NCBI GenBank assembly: GCA_933228675.1
Contig: OW121743.1
Span: forward strand, 62,131,118-62,195,117
DNA from: Stomorhina lunata
Lineage: Eukaryota > Arthropoda > Insecta > Diptera > Rhiniidae
Direction: 5' to 3'
DNA: 64,000 nt
Positions 46,296 through 57,994 of the stretch are shown here, one piece after another; within the stretch, counting starts at the first letter, position 1, and the number at the start of each line of letters is the position of its first letter. Both the position numbers and the translations under genes were made by a program. The notes beneath the pieces were generated by a model that saw nothing but the letters and a program-made list of their open reading frames with translations, had not been told where the DNA came from and ran no database searches.

Positions 46296-46818
46296 GATAC
46301 CGGGTGTTTTTTTTTTTAGAATATCACAAGTTTGAGTTGACATCACTACTTTTCCAGTACCAAGAGACAGCACAACCAGGGCCGGTGTCGTGATTTTGGC
46401 AAACACTGGTTTGAAGTTGTATACTCAGAGTACTATTATAATTACTTATTATACTCAGACTTTATTCTCATACAAAAACTGAAGACGTTTTCTTAGACAT
46501 AGGTCTATACTGGTGTTGGATTTCCTAACTTTAGCCCCCAATCATTGTTACTCTCCACCTCCACAATTAACTTATTGTCTCTTTAAATAATTTAATTTCA
46601 AAGTCATGTCAACGCTTTCTTATTTCTTTCCACTGCCTGTTCTTCATCATTTGATTTCATAATTCATTTACGCATTTCTTGCGAATACACCAAGTTCTTG
46701 GCAATTTTGGTGTTTACACCCTACATTAGCATAAGTGGCTATATGAGTTTATGCTAAAGTTTGTAATAAATAAAAATATTAGGGTACTTTTTTGATTTTT
46801 GGATAGATAATATAGATA

Positions 46819-48103
46819 AAGAGTGCTCTAAATAAAATTTGTAGTTGGATTTTCTTAAATAAAAATCAAACCTTTTAATATAAAAACTCTACAAAATACG
46901 CAAATATAATGACATATTATACAAAATCATTTAGCATTAAAATGTTTACTTAGTACTCGGGTTTTGCAAAATTATCGACTTTTTTCGGAAACCCTCCCAT
47001 TAAAGATTTTACAGTTGCTTTTGATACCTTTTTGGAGCATGTGTTCCACCTGCGCTTAAAATCGGACATGTTCTTGGAAGTGTTCTTCAATTCCTTTTTT
47101 ACCAGAGCTCAATACCTTTCCACAGGCCGAAGTTCTGGACAGTTAGGTGGATTTGCCTCTCGTGGTACAAAAATGACATTATTCTTTGAGTACCACTCAA
47201 GTGCCTTTTTTCCATAATGGCATGATGCCAAATCGGGCCAAAAAAATGTAGTCACTCTGTGCTCTCTTAAAAAGGGTAACAACCGTTTTTGTAGGCACTC
47301 CTTTATATAAATTTCTGTGTTTATTGTGCCAGATGCAAATACTTTACTTCTTTTGCCACAACTGCAAATAGCTTGCCACACGAGAAACTTCTTATTGAAT
47401 TTTGTTTTTTTTTTGTGCGAAACTCTTGCCGAACATTGCCCCGTTTATCAGCAACATAAAAATCTTGACCAGGAAGTTGAGAAAAGTCTGCCAGTACGTA
47501 TGTTTCATCATCCATCACACAACAGGTGTATTTTTTTATAAAATCAGACTTCAATTTTTTCGCTCGTTTTTTTGCTTCTAAGTTCTTTATTGCATTGCGA
47601 TCTGGAACCTTTTGGACTTTGTATGTCTTCAGTCCAGCATAAGCTTTGACTCTATGTGCAAAATTCGTAGAACATTTCACCGTACGAGCTGCTTTTCTTA
47701 AAGAAGTGTTAGGCGCTCTTCGAAAGAGTCGCTCGACTTCTTTTGCCTTACCAATATCTGTAGCACCTTTTTTCCTCCCTGATCCAGGTTTTCTTTCAAT
47801 GCTCAGGTTTTCCTTATACCGTCTGATGGCATTAGAAACCGTTCGAGGGTCAACTTTCAAATTTTTAGCTATTTTTTTTAAAAGTCCATGACGGATTTTT
47901 TTGAAAAGTTTTAATTATATTTTCACGAACTTTTTTTTCGCAGTCCATTTTGATTGAAATAACTATTGAAAATTAAAAATTTCTACAATAATAGTATCTG
48001 ACATATCTATAGAAACTAACTTGATTAAAAAATAAATTATTTCTTGCACTATGGATAAATTTTGTCTAAAATAGTAAATGCATATTTTTTTTATAACACT
48101 CTT
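46819..48103 (-). mobile_element. Tc1/mariner-superfamily element, 1,285 bp, inactivated
   Basis: Ends AAGAGTGCTCTAAATAAAAT (left) and, reverse complemented, AAGAGTGTTATAAAAAAAAT (right). This is an imperfect terminal inverted repeat, 17 of the first 20 bases identical and extending with mismatches to about 28 bp. TA lies directly outside both ends (46817-46818, 48104-48105), the Tc1/mariner target. A single transposase pseudogene on the minus strand fills most of the interior. The length is normal for the superfamily. Confidence 0.88.
46950..47948 (-). pseudogene. Tc1/mariner transposase, broken by two frameshifts and one stop
   Basis: A minus-strand frame of about 333 codons starts at ATG 47946-47948 (MDCEKKVREN) and ends at TAA 46950-46952. 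The N-terminal part carries a helix-turn-helix DNA-binding region (KVDPRTVSNAIRRY) and the basic linker PGSGRKKG; the catalytic domain follows. Visible catalytic blocks are VMDDETYV (first Asp), FFWPDLASCHYG (second Asp) and PPNCPELRPVERY (Glu). Thirty-seven residues separate the second Asp and the Glu, so it reads as DD37E. Breaks: a frame change in the A-rich stretch near 47870-47900, another in the A run near 47402-47412, and TGA at 47109-47111 where the family has Trp after ERY. It cannot make an active enzyme. Confidence 0.85.
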
Positions 48104-48105
48104 TA

Positions 48106-48389
48106 GGTGTGATAAAAACAATGGAGTAATTTTTTTCGCCGATTTCCAATTACTTCCCCTGCCTATTTCAATATTTTGCATAGACACTATAATTCGTATT
48201 TACTTTGTCTAACAATTTAGATATAATGTATAGTGTGTCTTGGATAAAGAATACTCTTTCTGATGATGATGACAACGGGTCGGCGCAAAGAGAACAGAAC
48301 AAAAAAAAAAAGTCGGCAGAGTTGCCGTTTTTTATGCTTTTAACTAAAATAGGTATTTTTTAATGTGTAGTTCTAACGTTTTTTACTTC
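48106..48389. other. unique spacer after the Tc1/mariner element
   Basis: AT-rich, nothing recognised. Confidence 0.4.
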
Positions 48390-48611
48390 ATTTTTTTTTT
48401 AAATATTTTTATCAAAAATTTTTAATAGAATTTTTCTTTTTTTAATTTTTCTATAGAAAATTTTTTATGAATTTTTATTTTTTTTAATTTTTTTATCAAA
48501 ACTTTTTCTATGGAAAATTTTTTATTAAAATATTTTTCTATAGAAATTTTTTTTATCAATAATTTTTCTATAGACAATTTTTTTATCAAAAATTTTTGTA
48601 TGGAAAATTTT
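48390..48611. repeat. family B array, left part (B2)
   Basis: Units of TTTTTCTATAGAAAATTTTT and TATCAAAAA, diverged, running up to the left arm of the fold-back MITE. Confidence 0.7.
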
Positions 48612-48985
48612 TTGAATTAATTAAAAAATTAGGATTTATCAGGCTTGAGTTCATTTTTAATTTTAAAATTATTAATTTGAAAATTTGAAAGTAATAATAT
48701 GGAGAAAAACTGAAAAAAATATTTTTGAACGCGGCTAGTGGATTGCAATTTCTGTCCCGCCACAGGACGTCATCAGCACTTAGCGCCCTCGACCACAGCC
48801 GACTTGTCAAATTGCAGAGACAATAATCAATTTAACTCATTGAGTTTGATCGAATCCACTAGCCGCGTTTAAAAATATTTTTTTTAATTTCTCTCTACAT
48901 TATTACTTTTAAATTTTCAAATTAATAATTTGGAAATTAAAAATGAACTGAAGCCTGATAAATCCTAATTTTTCAATTAATTCAA
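48612..48985. mobile_element. 374-bp fold-back MITE with 133-bp arms inside family B satellite
   Basis: The left arm 48612-48744 and right arm 48853-48985 are reverse complements at roughly 90% by eye. Inner arm ends read ACGCGGCTAGTGGATT and AATCCACTAGCCGCGT. The 108-bp centre is GC-richer (GTCCCGCCACAGGACGTCAT, CTTAGCGCCCTCGACCACAG). The same centre with one arm occurs in reverse at 62342-62570. No protein is encoded. Confidence 0.8.
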
Positions 48986-50021
48986 TTTAAAGTTCGAATA
49001 ATTAATTCCCGAAAATTTTTTTATTCAAAAATTTGTCTATGGAAAATTTTTTATTAAAAAATTTTTCTATGGAAAATTTTTTTATTAAAAATTTTTTGTA
49101 TGGAAAATTGAACATTTTTTTTTTTTTTGAAAAATGTTTTCTATATTTATTTACCAGCAATTTTTCTATATTTTTTTTATCAAAAATCTATATCTATAAA
49201 ATTTTTTTATCAAAAATTTTTCTTCAGAAAATTTTCCATGGAAAAATTTTTGGTAAAAAATTTTCCAAAAAATTATATAAATTATAAACAATTTTTTAAT
49301 AAAATTTTGTTTTTACGAAATTTTTTATCAAAAATTTTTCTATGGAAAATTTTTTTATTAAAAAATGTTTGTATGGAAAATTTAAAATATTTTTATCAAT
49401 ATTTTTATCAAAATATTTTCTATATTTTTTATCCATAATATTTTATATTTTTTTATCAACATTTTTCTATAGAAAATTTTTAATCAAACATTTTTCTATG
49501 GAAAACTTTTTATCACAAATTTTTCTATAAAACTTTTTTTGGTCAAAAATTTTTTTTCTATAAAAATTTTTTTTGTCAAAAATTTTTCTTTAAAATTTTT
49601 GTCATTATAATTTTTCTATAGAAAATTTTTTTATCAAAAATTTTTATAAAACTGAAAATTTTATGTCAAAAATTTTTCTATAGAAAATTTTATGTCAAAA
49701 ATTTTTCTATAGAAAATTTTTAATCAAAAATTTTTCTATGGAAAATTTTTAATCAAAAATTTGTTATCAAAAATTTTTCCATTGAAAATCTTTTTATCAA
49801 AAATGTTTCTATAGAAAATTTTTTTATGAAAACTTTTTCTATGAAAAATTTTTTATCAAAAATTTTTCTATGGAAAATTTTTTATCAAAAAATTTTCTAT
49901 GGAAAATTTTTTATCAAAAATTTTTTTATGGAAAATTTTTTATCAAAAATTTTTCTATAGAAAATTTTTTTTATCAAAAATTTTCGATAGAAAATCTTTC
50001 TATAGAAAATTTTTTATCAAA
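48947..50021. repeat. first copy of a 1,075-bp tandem duplication (MITE arm plus family B array)
   Basis: Begins ACTGAAGCCTGATAAATCCT and runs through family B units (TTTTTCTATGGAAAATTTTT, TATCAAAAA). The same sequence restarts at 50022. Shared private features (TTATATAAATTATAAA, TTTTGTTTTTACGAAA, TTTTGTCATTATAATTTTTC) prove duplication of the whole block, not just array similarity. Confidence 0.85.
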
Positions 50022-51120
50022 ACTGAAGCCTGATAAATCCTAATTTTTCAATTAATTCAATTTAAAGTTCGAATAATTAATTCCCGAAAATTTTTTTATT
50101 CAAAAATTTTTCTATGGAAAATTTTTTTATTAAAAAATTTTTCTATGGAAAATTTTTCTATTAAAAATTTTTTGTATTGAAAATTGAACATTTTTTTTTT
50201 TTGAAAAATGTTTTCTATATTTTTTTACCAGCAATTTTTCTATATTTTTTTTATCAACATTTTTTCTATAAAATTTTTTTATCAAAAATTTTTCTTCAGA
50301 AAATTTTCCATGGAAAAATTTTTGGAAAAAAATTTTCCAAAAAATTATATAAATTATAAAAAATTTTTTAATAAAATTTTGTTTTTACGAAAATTTTTAT
50401 CAAAAATTTTTCTATGGAAAATTTTTTTATTAAAAAATATTTGTATGGAAAATTTAAAATATTTTTATCAATATTTTTATCAAAATATTTTCTATATTTT
50501 TTATCAATAATATTTTATATTTTTTATCAACATTTTTCTATAGAAAATTTTTAATCAAAAATTTTTCTATGGAAAACTTTTTATCACAAATTTTTCTATA
50601 AAACTTTTTTTGGTCAAAAATTTTTTTTCTACAAAATTTTTTTTGTCAAAAATTTTTCTATAAAAATTTTTTTTGTCAAAAATTTTTCTTTAAAATTTTT
50701 GTCATTATAATTTTTCTATAGAAAATTTTTTTATCAAAAATTTTTATATGGAAAATTTTTTATCAAAAATTTTTCCATGGAACATTTTATGTCAAAAATT
50801 TTTCTATAGAAAATTTTTAATCAAAAATTTTTCTATGGAAAATTTTTAATCAAAAATTTGTTATCAAAAATTTTTCCATTGAAAATCTTTTTATCAAAAA
50901 TGTTTCTATAGAAAATTTTTTTATGAAAACTTTTTCTATGAAAAATTTTTTATCAAAAATTTTTCTATGGAAAATTTTTTATCAAAAAATTTTTTTTGGA
51001 AAATTTTTTATCAAAAATTTTTTTATGGAAAATTTTTTATCAAAAATTTTTCTATAGAAAATTTTTTTTATCAAAAATTTTCGATAGAAAATCTTTCTAT
51101 AGAAAATTTTTTGGATCGAA
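50022..51120. repeat. second copy of the 1,075-bp tandem duplication
   Basis: Collinear with 48947-50021. It has a few indels and one extra family B unit cluster, and ends with the same TCGATAGAAAATCTTTCTAT segment. Open frames rich in Phe, Lys and Ile here are by-products of the array and not genes. Confidence 0.85.
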
Positions 51121-51490
51121 AATTTCTAAAAAAAAAAAAATATAAAAATCTAAAATTTTTTAATGTTAGAAATTATTTATATTTTGAAAAATATTCCCAA
51201 TATTTACAAAAATATTCCCAATGTTTACAAAAATTTTAATGTCGTGGCAACAATGTTCGAAATTATATTTCTCTCGTACCATATGTGTTGTTGCTATAAA
51301 TTGGATTTTGGTTTGTTTCTTGCCTATTTTGTTTTTGTCTTTTCTTTAACAAAGTGGCACCAAACAACTCTGTTAACATCCAAATTCCAACTGAATGTTT
51401 TGAATACTCATTTTCACTAGTTTTATTAATGATCGCGGTATTTAAGAAAATTAAAAAAAATCATTAACTTCTGGTGGTATGGGATCGAAA
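51121..51490 (+). repeat. dispersed repeat flanking family B arrays (copy F2)
   Basis: Matches 41461-41890 in order and orientation, so array plus flank moved or duplicated as one unit. Contains GTCGTGGCAACAATGTTC and the TCATTTTCACTAGTTTTATT block. Confidence 0.7.
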
Positions 51491-53217
51491 CGCGTCGAGA
51501 AAAGATTGGAACACAGCAACATTTTTTGGTTTATCAAAAAAAAAAAAAGTAGTTTATTACAATAATAATTAATTGTAATAAATTGGAATCCTAGTGTAAT
51601 ACTTTTATGCAAAACTTTTTAATAAAACTTCTAATTTTTTTTGTTTGAAAATCTATCTACATTTGACCTCAGTGGTGAAGGGTGTCATATGTTCTGACTT
51701 GACCGACTTTAACACTTTTTTCTTGTTCTTTTTTTGCCTGTCCCCAGTTATTTTAAGCAACTTTATCAAAGTCTTAAAAAGAAACCCGTTTTCTGCCTTC
51801 TTCTTTATTCATTCATTCACTTCTTTGCTGCAGTGCATTTCTTTTAATCATCAGTATATTTTGGGAGACCGGCTTATGTCTGGCTGATGCGAACGTATTT
51901 GTTTGGCCGGCTGACGACTATTTATACATGATCTTACTCGTTCACTCACTTGGCATTCAGCGCTGTCATTGTATCTTTGCGATGATGTATTGCCAAAGTC
52001 GCTGTGTTATTTTGTAACCGGCAGATTCTTGTTGTTTGGATTCACTTTGTATTACTTGAGGATGACTTTGGTGTGTTTTGTCGCAATAACCTCTACCACA
52101 TGTTGTCCGTCCGTCCGTCCTTCTGTTAAAATATAATAATTCATTTTATTCTTTCAACTCATCAATTTTCATGCAAAACCAACAAGAAATACAAACTTCC
52201 TTTTAAATACAACGATAATTTTGCGTATGATTTGCTTATGTTCGAAATTATACTGTTGCCTTACATTTTACACCGTATCTCGGTTTGGTGTATCAATTTT
52301 GATATATTGGCTTTATATTTAAAGATTTCGAATACATACTTTGTAAGCTGGGGACAATTTTAAAAAAATTTTATTGAAAAAAAAAATACAAATATTTACT
52401 GTTAGTGTTAATGTTTTCTGCGTGTTACTTTTAAAAAAATCCTTTGTATATTTTTGTGCAAGATCATTGAATGGAATTTATTGTTTTGAAATCTACCAAT
52501 AAAGGTTTGTAATTTATTACTCCCTTCTAGTTAAGTTATAATGAAACAGATTTTTGGTTTTCCTTGGAAATATTTTATGGCCTACACAAAATTTGTCATT
52601 TATATTTTATTTCCTTAAGCATGAAATATGTAAGAAAGATAGACGACATTTGCATGATTAAGACCAATTCCTTAAAGATTTACATTGTGACTAAAGAAAA
52701 AAATACATATATATATATATATATATATATAGCAGGTTTTCGTAATAAAGGATTTTTGATTTATTTCTTTAAAGCAAATTTTAAATTTGAATCATATATC
52801 GATATCGATCGAAATCTTAGATATTTTTAAAACATTTGTATTACATACTTTAAGGATAATCAAAATTATTTAAAAGATACACGGTTTACTATATATTTTT
52901 TAAGTTATTTGTCAAAAGATGAACAATAGTAAAAGAGTTTAAATTGAACTATATGTTTTTAAAAACGAATCAAAACGGATACCAAATTTTAATAAACTTT
53001 TTGCATCGAAGTAACTTTCAACATCCCTAAAGTATACTTCACAATATTTGCTTAAAAGTTTGAGTTTTCGATCGATATCGAATGCTGTAGTTTGGCCCCT
53101 GGTCTGAGTATATATTCCAATTATCAGATTCCAATATGAGAATAGTTTAATATAAGACTAAACTGATTATAAGGATGTAGCATAACAATAAGGCTACATA
53201 AGACGTATTGTTTTTTC
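51491..53217. other. intron 3 sequence, mostly unique
   Basis: Contains an (AT)n microsatellite at about 52706-52731, a (GTCC)n run near 52106-52118, and a 15-bp inverted repeat pair CGATATCGATCGAAA / TTTCGATCGATATCG at 52800-52814 and 53066-53080. No exon supported. Confidence 0.5.
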
Positions 53218-53340
53218 TTTAACAAAGCGGTCTCAATCGACTTTTAATACTCACTTTCACGAGTTTCATTAATAATCGTATTATTTACGAAAATTATAAA
53301 AAGTCATCGGGTTCTGGTGGTATGCACTGCCTACACCTGC
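53218..53340 (+). repeat. partial copy of the F-type dispersed repeat (F3)
   Basis: TTTCACGAGTTTCATTAATAATCG and TCTGGTGGTATGCACTGCC match the end of copies F1 and F2. As with those copies, a short-period array lies nearby (family C from 53440), here downstream instead of upstream. Confidence 0.6.
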
Positions 53341-53439
53341 TCATAACTCATCATCAAGTCGTCAGCATCAGATATCTCTTTAGCATATTTAAGCAGTTTA
53401 AACAGACGACATATGATCAAATTTTTGGCAAAATTTTGC

Positions 53440-54215
53440 AATCGGTATATTTTCTACAGAAAATTTAATATCAATATAAATATCTGTCCTTACAAAATTT
53501 ATATTTCATATATTTCTCAATATAAAATTTTGAAATCATAGTATTTTCTATAGAAAGTTTTAAGATTTATGTATTTTTTCTATAGAAAATCTCATGTACT
53601 TTTTTATAGAAAATTTCACGATCAGTGAATTTTTCTATAGAAAATTTCAGGATTATCGAATTCTTCTATAGAAAATTTCACGATCAGTGAATTTTTCTAT
53701 AGAAAATCTCACGATCAGTGAATTTTTCTATAGATAATTTCACGATCAGTGAATTTTTCTATAGAAAATTTCACGATCAGTGAATTTTTCTATAGAAAAT
53801 TTCACGATCAGTTAATTTTTTAAACAAAATGTCACGATCAATTTATTTTTCTATACAATATTTTATGACCAATATATCTTTCTATAGAAAATTTCACGAT
53901 CAGTGTATTTTTCTATAAAAAAATTCACTATTAGTATATTTTTCTATACAAAATGTCACTATTGATATAATGTTCTATAGAAAATTCTGCGATCTGTTTT
54001 TTTTTCTATAGAAGATTTCGTTATCAGTTTTTTTTTCAATAGAAAATTTTACGATCAATATACATTTATATAGAAAATTTTGCGATCAGTGTATTTTTCT
54101 ATACAAATTTCAAAATCAGTATATTTTTCTATAGAAAATGTCACGATCAACATATTTTTCTATAGAACATTTTTCGATCAGTGTATTTTTGTATATAAAA
54201 TTTCAAGATCAGTGT
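53440..54215. repeat. 31-bp array family C, left part
   Basis: Units of TTTTTCTATAGAAAATTT followed by CACGATCAGTGAA. The first half is the CTATAG-centred palindrome shared with families B and E; the second half is a GATC-centred near-palindrome unique to C. About 25 diverged units; the most regular are at 53610-53810. Confidence 0.8.
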
Positions 54216-55012
54216 TTTTTATACCCCTCACCACCATAGGTGAAAAGGGTATTATAAGTTTGTGCTGATGTATGTAACGCATAGAAATATGTCTTAGACC
54301 CACCTTTTAGTATACCAATAGGCTTAGAATCACTTTCTGAGTCGATTTAGCGATGTCCGTCCGTCTGACTGGCTGGACGGCTGGACCCCCATGTCAACCA
54401 TGTAATCAAACTAAAGGTCGCAATTCTAAAGATAATTTCATGAAATTTGGCAAAGATCCTTTTTTTGATAATGGCTATTAAAATTCGTCAAAAATGGTCC
54501 ACTATTTATGGTACCTCCCATAGGTCCAACTTCCCGAAATTGATATATTCGCCACAAATATCAATATTTTTTCATAAAATTTAAAACAAATACTTCTTAT
54601 ATAAACCTAAATCACTGTTCCAAATTTCATTGATATCGGTCCACATTTGACCATAGCTCCCATACAAACTCTTCTTTAAAAACCCACTAAATGAGATAAA
54701 TGTCACTAAAACGCTCGTTAATCTAAAGATAATGAGAATTTTAAGTTTATTTTTGCATACGTAATTTTTTTAACAACTGTAATTAATTTGTCAAATTTCC
54801 AGATAATCGGTCCACATTTGACCCTAGCTCTCATATAAGTTCAAATGACGAAAACAGCTTAAATAAATAAGTTTTGAGAAAATGTTTGTATGATGGCAAA
54901 ATTTTGCAAATATTTTTATTTATACAGGAAAAATAACATCTGAACTTAGTGAACTTAGTGGTGAAGAGTATCGATGATCAGGCCTGACCGAATATAGCAC
55001 TTTCTTACTTGT
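54216..55012 (+). repeat. dispersed repeat copy D4 (ATACCCTTCACC family), inserted in array C
   Basis: Starts ATACCCCTCACCACCATAGG and ends GACCGAATATAGCACTTTCT. About 0.8 kb, complete. Family C units stop at its left edge and resume at its right edge. Confidence 0.85.
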
Positions 55013-55265
55013 TTCTATTAAAAATGCCACGATCAATATAATTTTCGACAGAAAGTTTTGCCATCATAGTTTTTTTCTTTAGAAAATTTCAAGATCAGTG
55101 GATTTCTCTGTATAAAATTTTACGATCAGGGTTTTTTTTTTCAAAAGAAAATTTTTAGTATCAGTTTATTTTGTTATAGGAAATTTCACGATCGAAGATT
55201 TTTTTCGATCAAAAATTTCGTGATAAGTTTATTTTTCTATATACATTTCATTATCTGTGTAGTTT
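55013..55265. repeat. 31-bp array family C, right part
   Basis: Diverged CACGATCA / TTTCTATAGAAAATTT units continuing the array interrupted by copy D4. Confidence 0.7.
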
Positions 55266-56630
55266 TGTATAACTAGAATAGTTCGCCTATGATGATGTTC
55301 TCAGAACATGATCTTACTCTTAAACTTTTTATGACACATAACTCATGACAAAAATAATTCCCTATACCTTCCCATTAAAGTAGCGCTATGTACAAAGGAA
55401 CCAAAAAATTTAATCTTTTCTTGACTTGTAGAGGAAGGTGTGTTAAGGTGATAAAACTTCTTATGTCCGTATTATTGTAATCTCGAACCAAAATAATTAC
55501 AACAAGCAATAACATAAGAAATAAATTTCTGATATTTCTGTATTTCATTTTTTGTAAATTTAAGTGTTTATGCATGTATTATTAATTTACATCATACAAC
55601 TTTACGATAGTCTAGAAAAAATACAAGCGTATGAATGAACAAAACTAAAACGAAACATTAAACATTAATATTACACTGATATATTACACATGTAATATGA
55701 TCTGGACAGATAGACAGACGGGCTGGACAGACGAAGCAACCATAACCAAAGGTTTTTCGTTCCTAAATGATACATGAAGCATGATCAGAGCAAACAAACA
55801 AAAACATAGAACATCTCAGCATCTTGTAATTTATGTTAAACATCAGCCAGAGACAAGGCCAAAACAACCCAAGAACAACTTCGAATAATGTTCGAAATAA
55901 ATTTTTTGAAATCTTCCTTTTTTTCTAGTTTGTTTTCTAAATAGTAAACATGTTCGAAAGTTGTAAGCAAGTTTGTATTTTTTTTTTTGGTATGATGAAA
56001 AATCTTGTCGGAGTCTCAGTCTATTCCTGTTGGTCATTGTGGAATCGATAGCTAAATAGTGGTGGATTGTTCTTTTAATACTTCTAAGTGTGTGTGTGTG
56101 TGTTTATGTGTATGTTTGTGTTTGTCTTTGAATCTGCCTATATAATTTGAAGATTGTAATAAATTGATCCTTTTATGTAAAGCGAAATGTATCAATGTAA
56201 AGTCTTTGAAAATTCCTCCTTTTTTTCTTTTTTGTTTGAATTTTTAATTTTCATCCATACGTTAATTGTCAAGCCATTGACTTAGTAAAAATTCTATACA
56301 TTTTCCAACAGTGAACTCGAAGTCTAGAAATGACTTTGTATATTTTTAAATTAGAGACTTCATGGTGTGTTTAGACAAGCACAAATATACATTGACGCCT
56401 GGCGCTTGAAAAGAAAAAAAAAAAACAAAACAACAAAAATATCAGAAAATTAATTAAACCCCTTTTCTTTGCTCTAGAGCTGAACTCAATGTCTGGACAT
56501 GAGGCGTTAGGGCTTCATGCTTGAACCATTTATTATTTGCTTCTATGTTTGGAGTGTAACAATTAATTACAAAAAATTTCTTTAATATTGGCTTTTGACG
56601 TTCTAAGCGTTTGTTTTTCTTTCATTGCAG
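55266..56630. other. end of intron 3, unique sequence
   Basis: Unique DNA with a short (GT)n run near 56090-56102 and an acceptor-like pyrimidine tract just before 56631. Minus-strand open frames at 55375-55575 and 55843-56037 have no recognisable features. Confidence 0.5.
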
Positions 56631-56802
56631 CGAAGAGGGTTTGCGCTGCCGTAAATTAAAGATCAGCTGCTGTTTTTTGTGTAAATTTCAGCAATTAATT
56701 TCAATTTTTCTATTTCACACTTTTATTTTTGAAATGTATAAACAATTTTATTGGTTTATGCCATCGATCATTCTTTATAAGGAGAATTCGTTTGAAAAGT
56801 GA
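56631..56802 (+). CDS. candidate exon 4 of the unrecognised protein (3' limit uncertain)
   Basis: A strong acceptor (TTTGTTTTTCTTTCATTGCAG ends at 56630) opens a frame that continues exon 3 exactly. The phase 2 GG plus C gives Gly435, then EEGLRCRKLKISCCFLCKFQ. If no further donor is used, the frame ends at TGA 56800-56802 and the protein has about 491 residues with a hydrophobic, Cys-rich, basic C-terminus. Alternatively the exon stops at a GTAAAT donor at 56651 (20-nt exon) or 56681 (50-nt exon) and the gene continues beyond the window. The second choice is attractive because the sequence after it becomes AT-driven. The phase match supports the exon; the 42.9-kb intron and unknown end limit confidence. 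Confidence 0.45.
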
Positions 56803-57994
56803 TCGTGCTAGCAAAGTTTTGTTGTTGTATAGAAAAGAATATGTTAAGAAATTATTTTAGCGATCATTTATATGATTTATACTTTGTACATAATATATCG
56901 CAAACTTAATTAGCTTAGTCCAAAAATTGGTTTAAAACAAAGTCCAAACATTAATTTTGTGATCATGATTTAGTCTTTACAGCGTAACAGCTTCACAAAA
57001 TTTGGTTAAAGTAACCAAGTGTGATTATATTAAAATTGGAAAGGACTAAATCATATATTTACTTTATTACTCCAAAAAATCATTGATCTACCTTGTACAG
57101 TTTTTTCAGAAATTGAAAGTTAAATTTTAAAAATGATTTTATAAAAACTGCACCTTTTAGTTTTTCGTGGCTTGAAAAAGACCCTAAACCATTTCGGGAA
57201 AAATTTATGAAAAAGCTAAAAGCAAGAAAGTTACGATTACATAATTTTTGCATATGTTTTTATTTCTTTCGACTTAAGTCGCGAGTTTTAATGCAATACT
57301 TTTACCTAGTAGCAGTAGTTTTCCTATATGTAGTTTTCCTATATGTAGTTTTCCTATATGTTTTATACATCAATGAAAAGGAAAACATGTCTACTTTACT
57401 ATATTGTTAATTTTTTAATAATACTCAAAAAATGCTAAAACATTTCTTAGAAAAATGTTCAGAAAACCAAAAGGTTTAGTTTTTACATAATTATTTTTGA
57501 AATTTAACTTAAAATTTCAAAAAAACTGTACAGGGTACATAAACGATTTTTTGGAAAAATTAAGCTTGCATTATTGGTTTTATAAAACAATTTAAATAAT
57601 TGAAAAAACTGAAAGTCAATTGACCTTTTTCGGTAATCCAAATTATGATGTATGTAAATTTTTCATTTTTTATAAAATGCTATTTTTTGAATTCGTTTAT
57701 GAATTTCGGCTACCTTTTATCTTTGAAATCTAAAGAAAATAAATGGGACTATATAACCTCATATCAGAAAATTACAAACTCGGCATAATTTTTTTGTTAT
57801 ATGTTCGAATATTCAAAAATTCTCATAAAAATTAGAAGAATTTTGATCAAAGCTGGACGTAGGGTAAAACTTATACAGACTTTAAATTTAAATTAAAATC
57901 TTCCTTAAACTCCATTCTCTAAGAATATATAAAAAACATAAAGTCTTAATAAAAAGTGAATAGTCGATATCATCTTTTTGAGAAAAAAATCAAT
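56803..57994. other. unique AT-rich sequence
   Basis: Holds a 15-bp unit (GTAGTTTTCCTATAT) repeated three times at about 57318-57360; otherwise nothing. The short open frame at 57207-57410 spans that repeat and is not convincing. Confidence 0.5.

Noticed and set aside
46300..46420. Second mariner end at CCGGGTGTTTTTT
   Set aside because: No matching inverted end or TA-bounded partner was found; the Tc1/mariner element nearby has different termini.
49033..51239. Several Phe/Lys/Ile-rich open frames of 60-100 codons
   Set aside because: They arise from the period of family B array units and change with each indel; no start context or domain.
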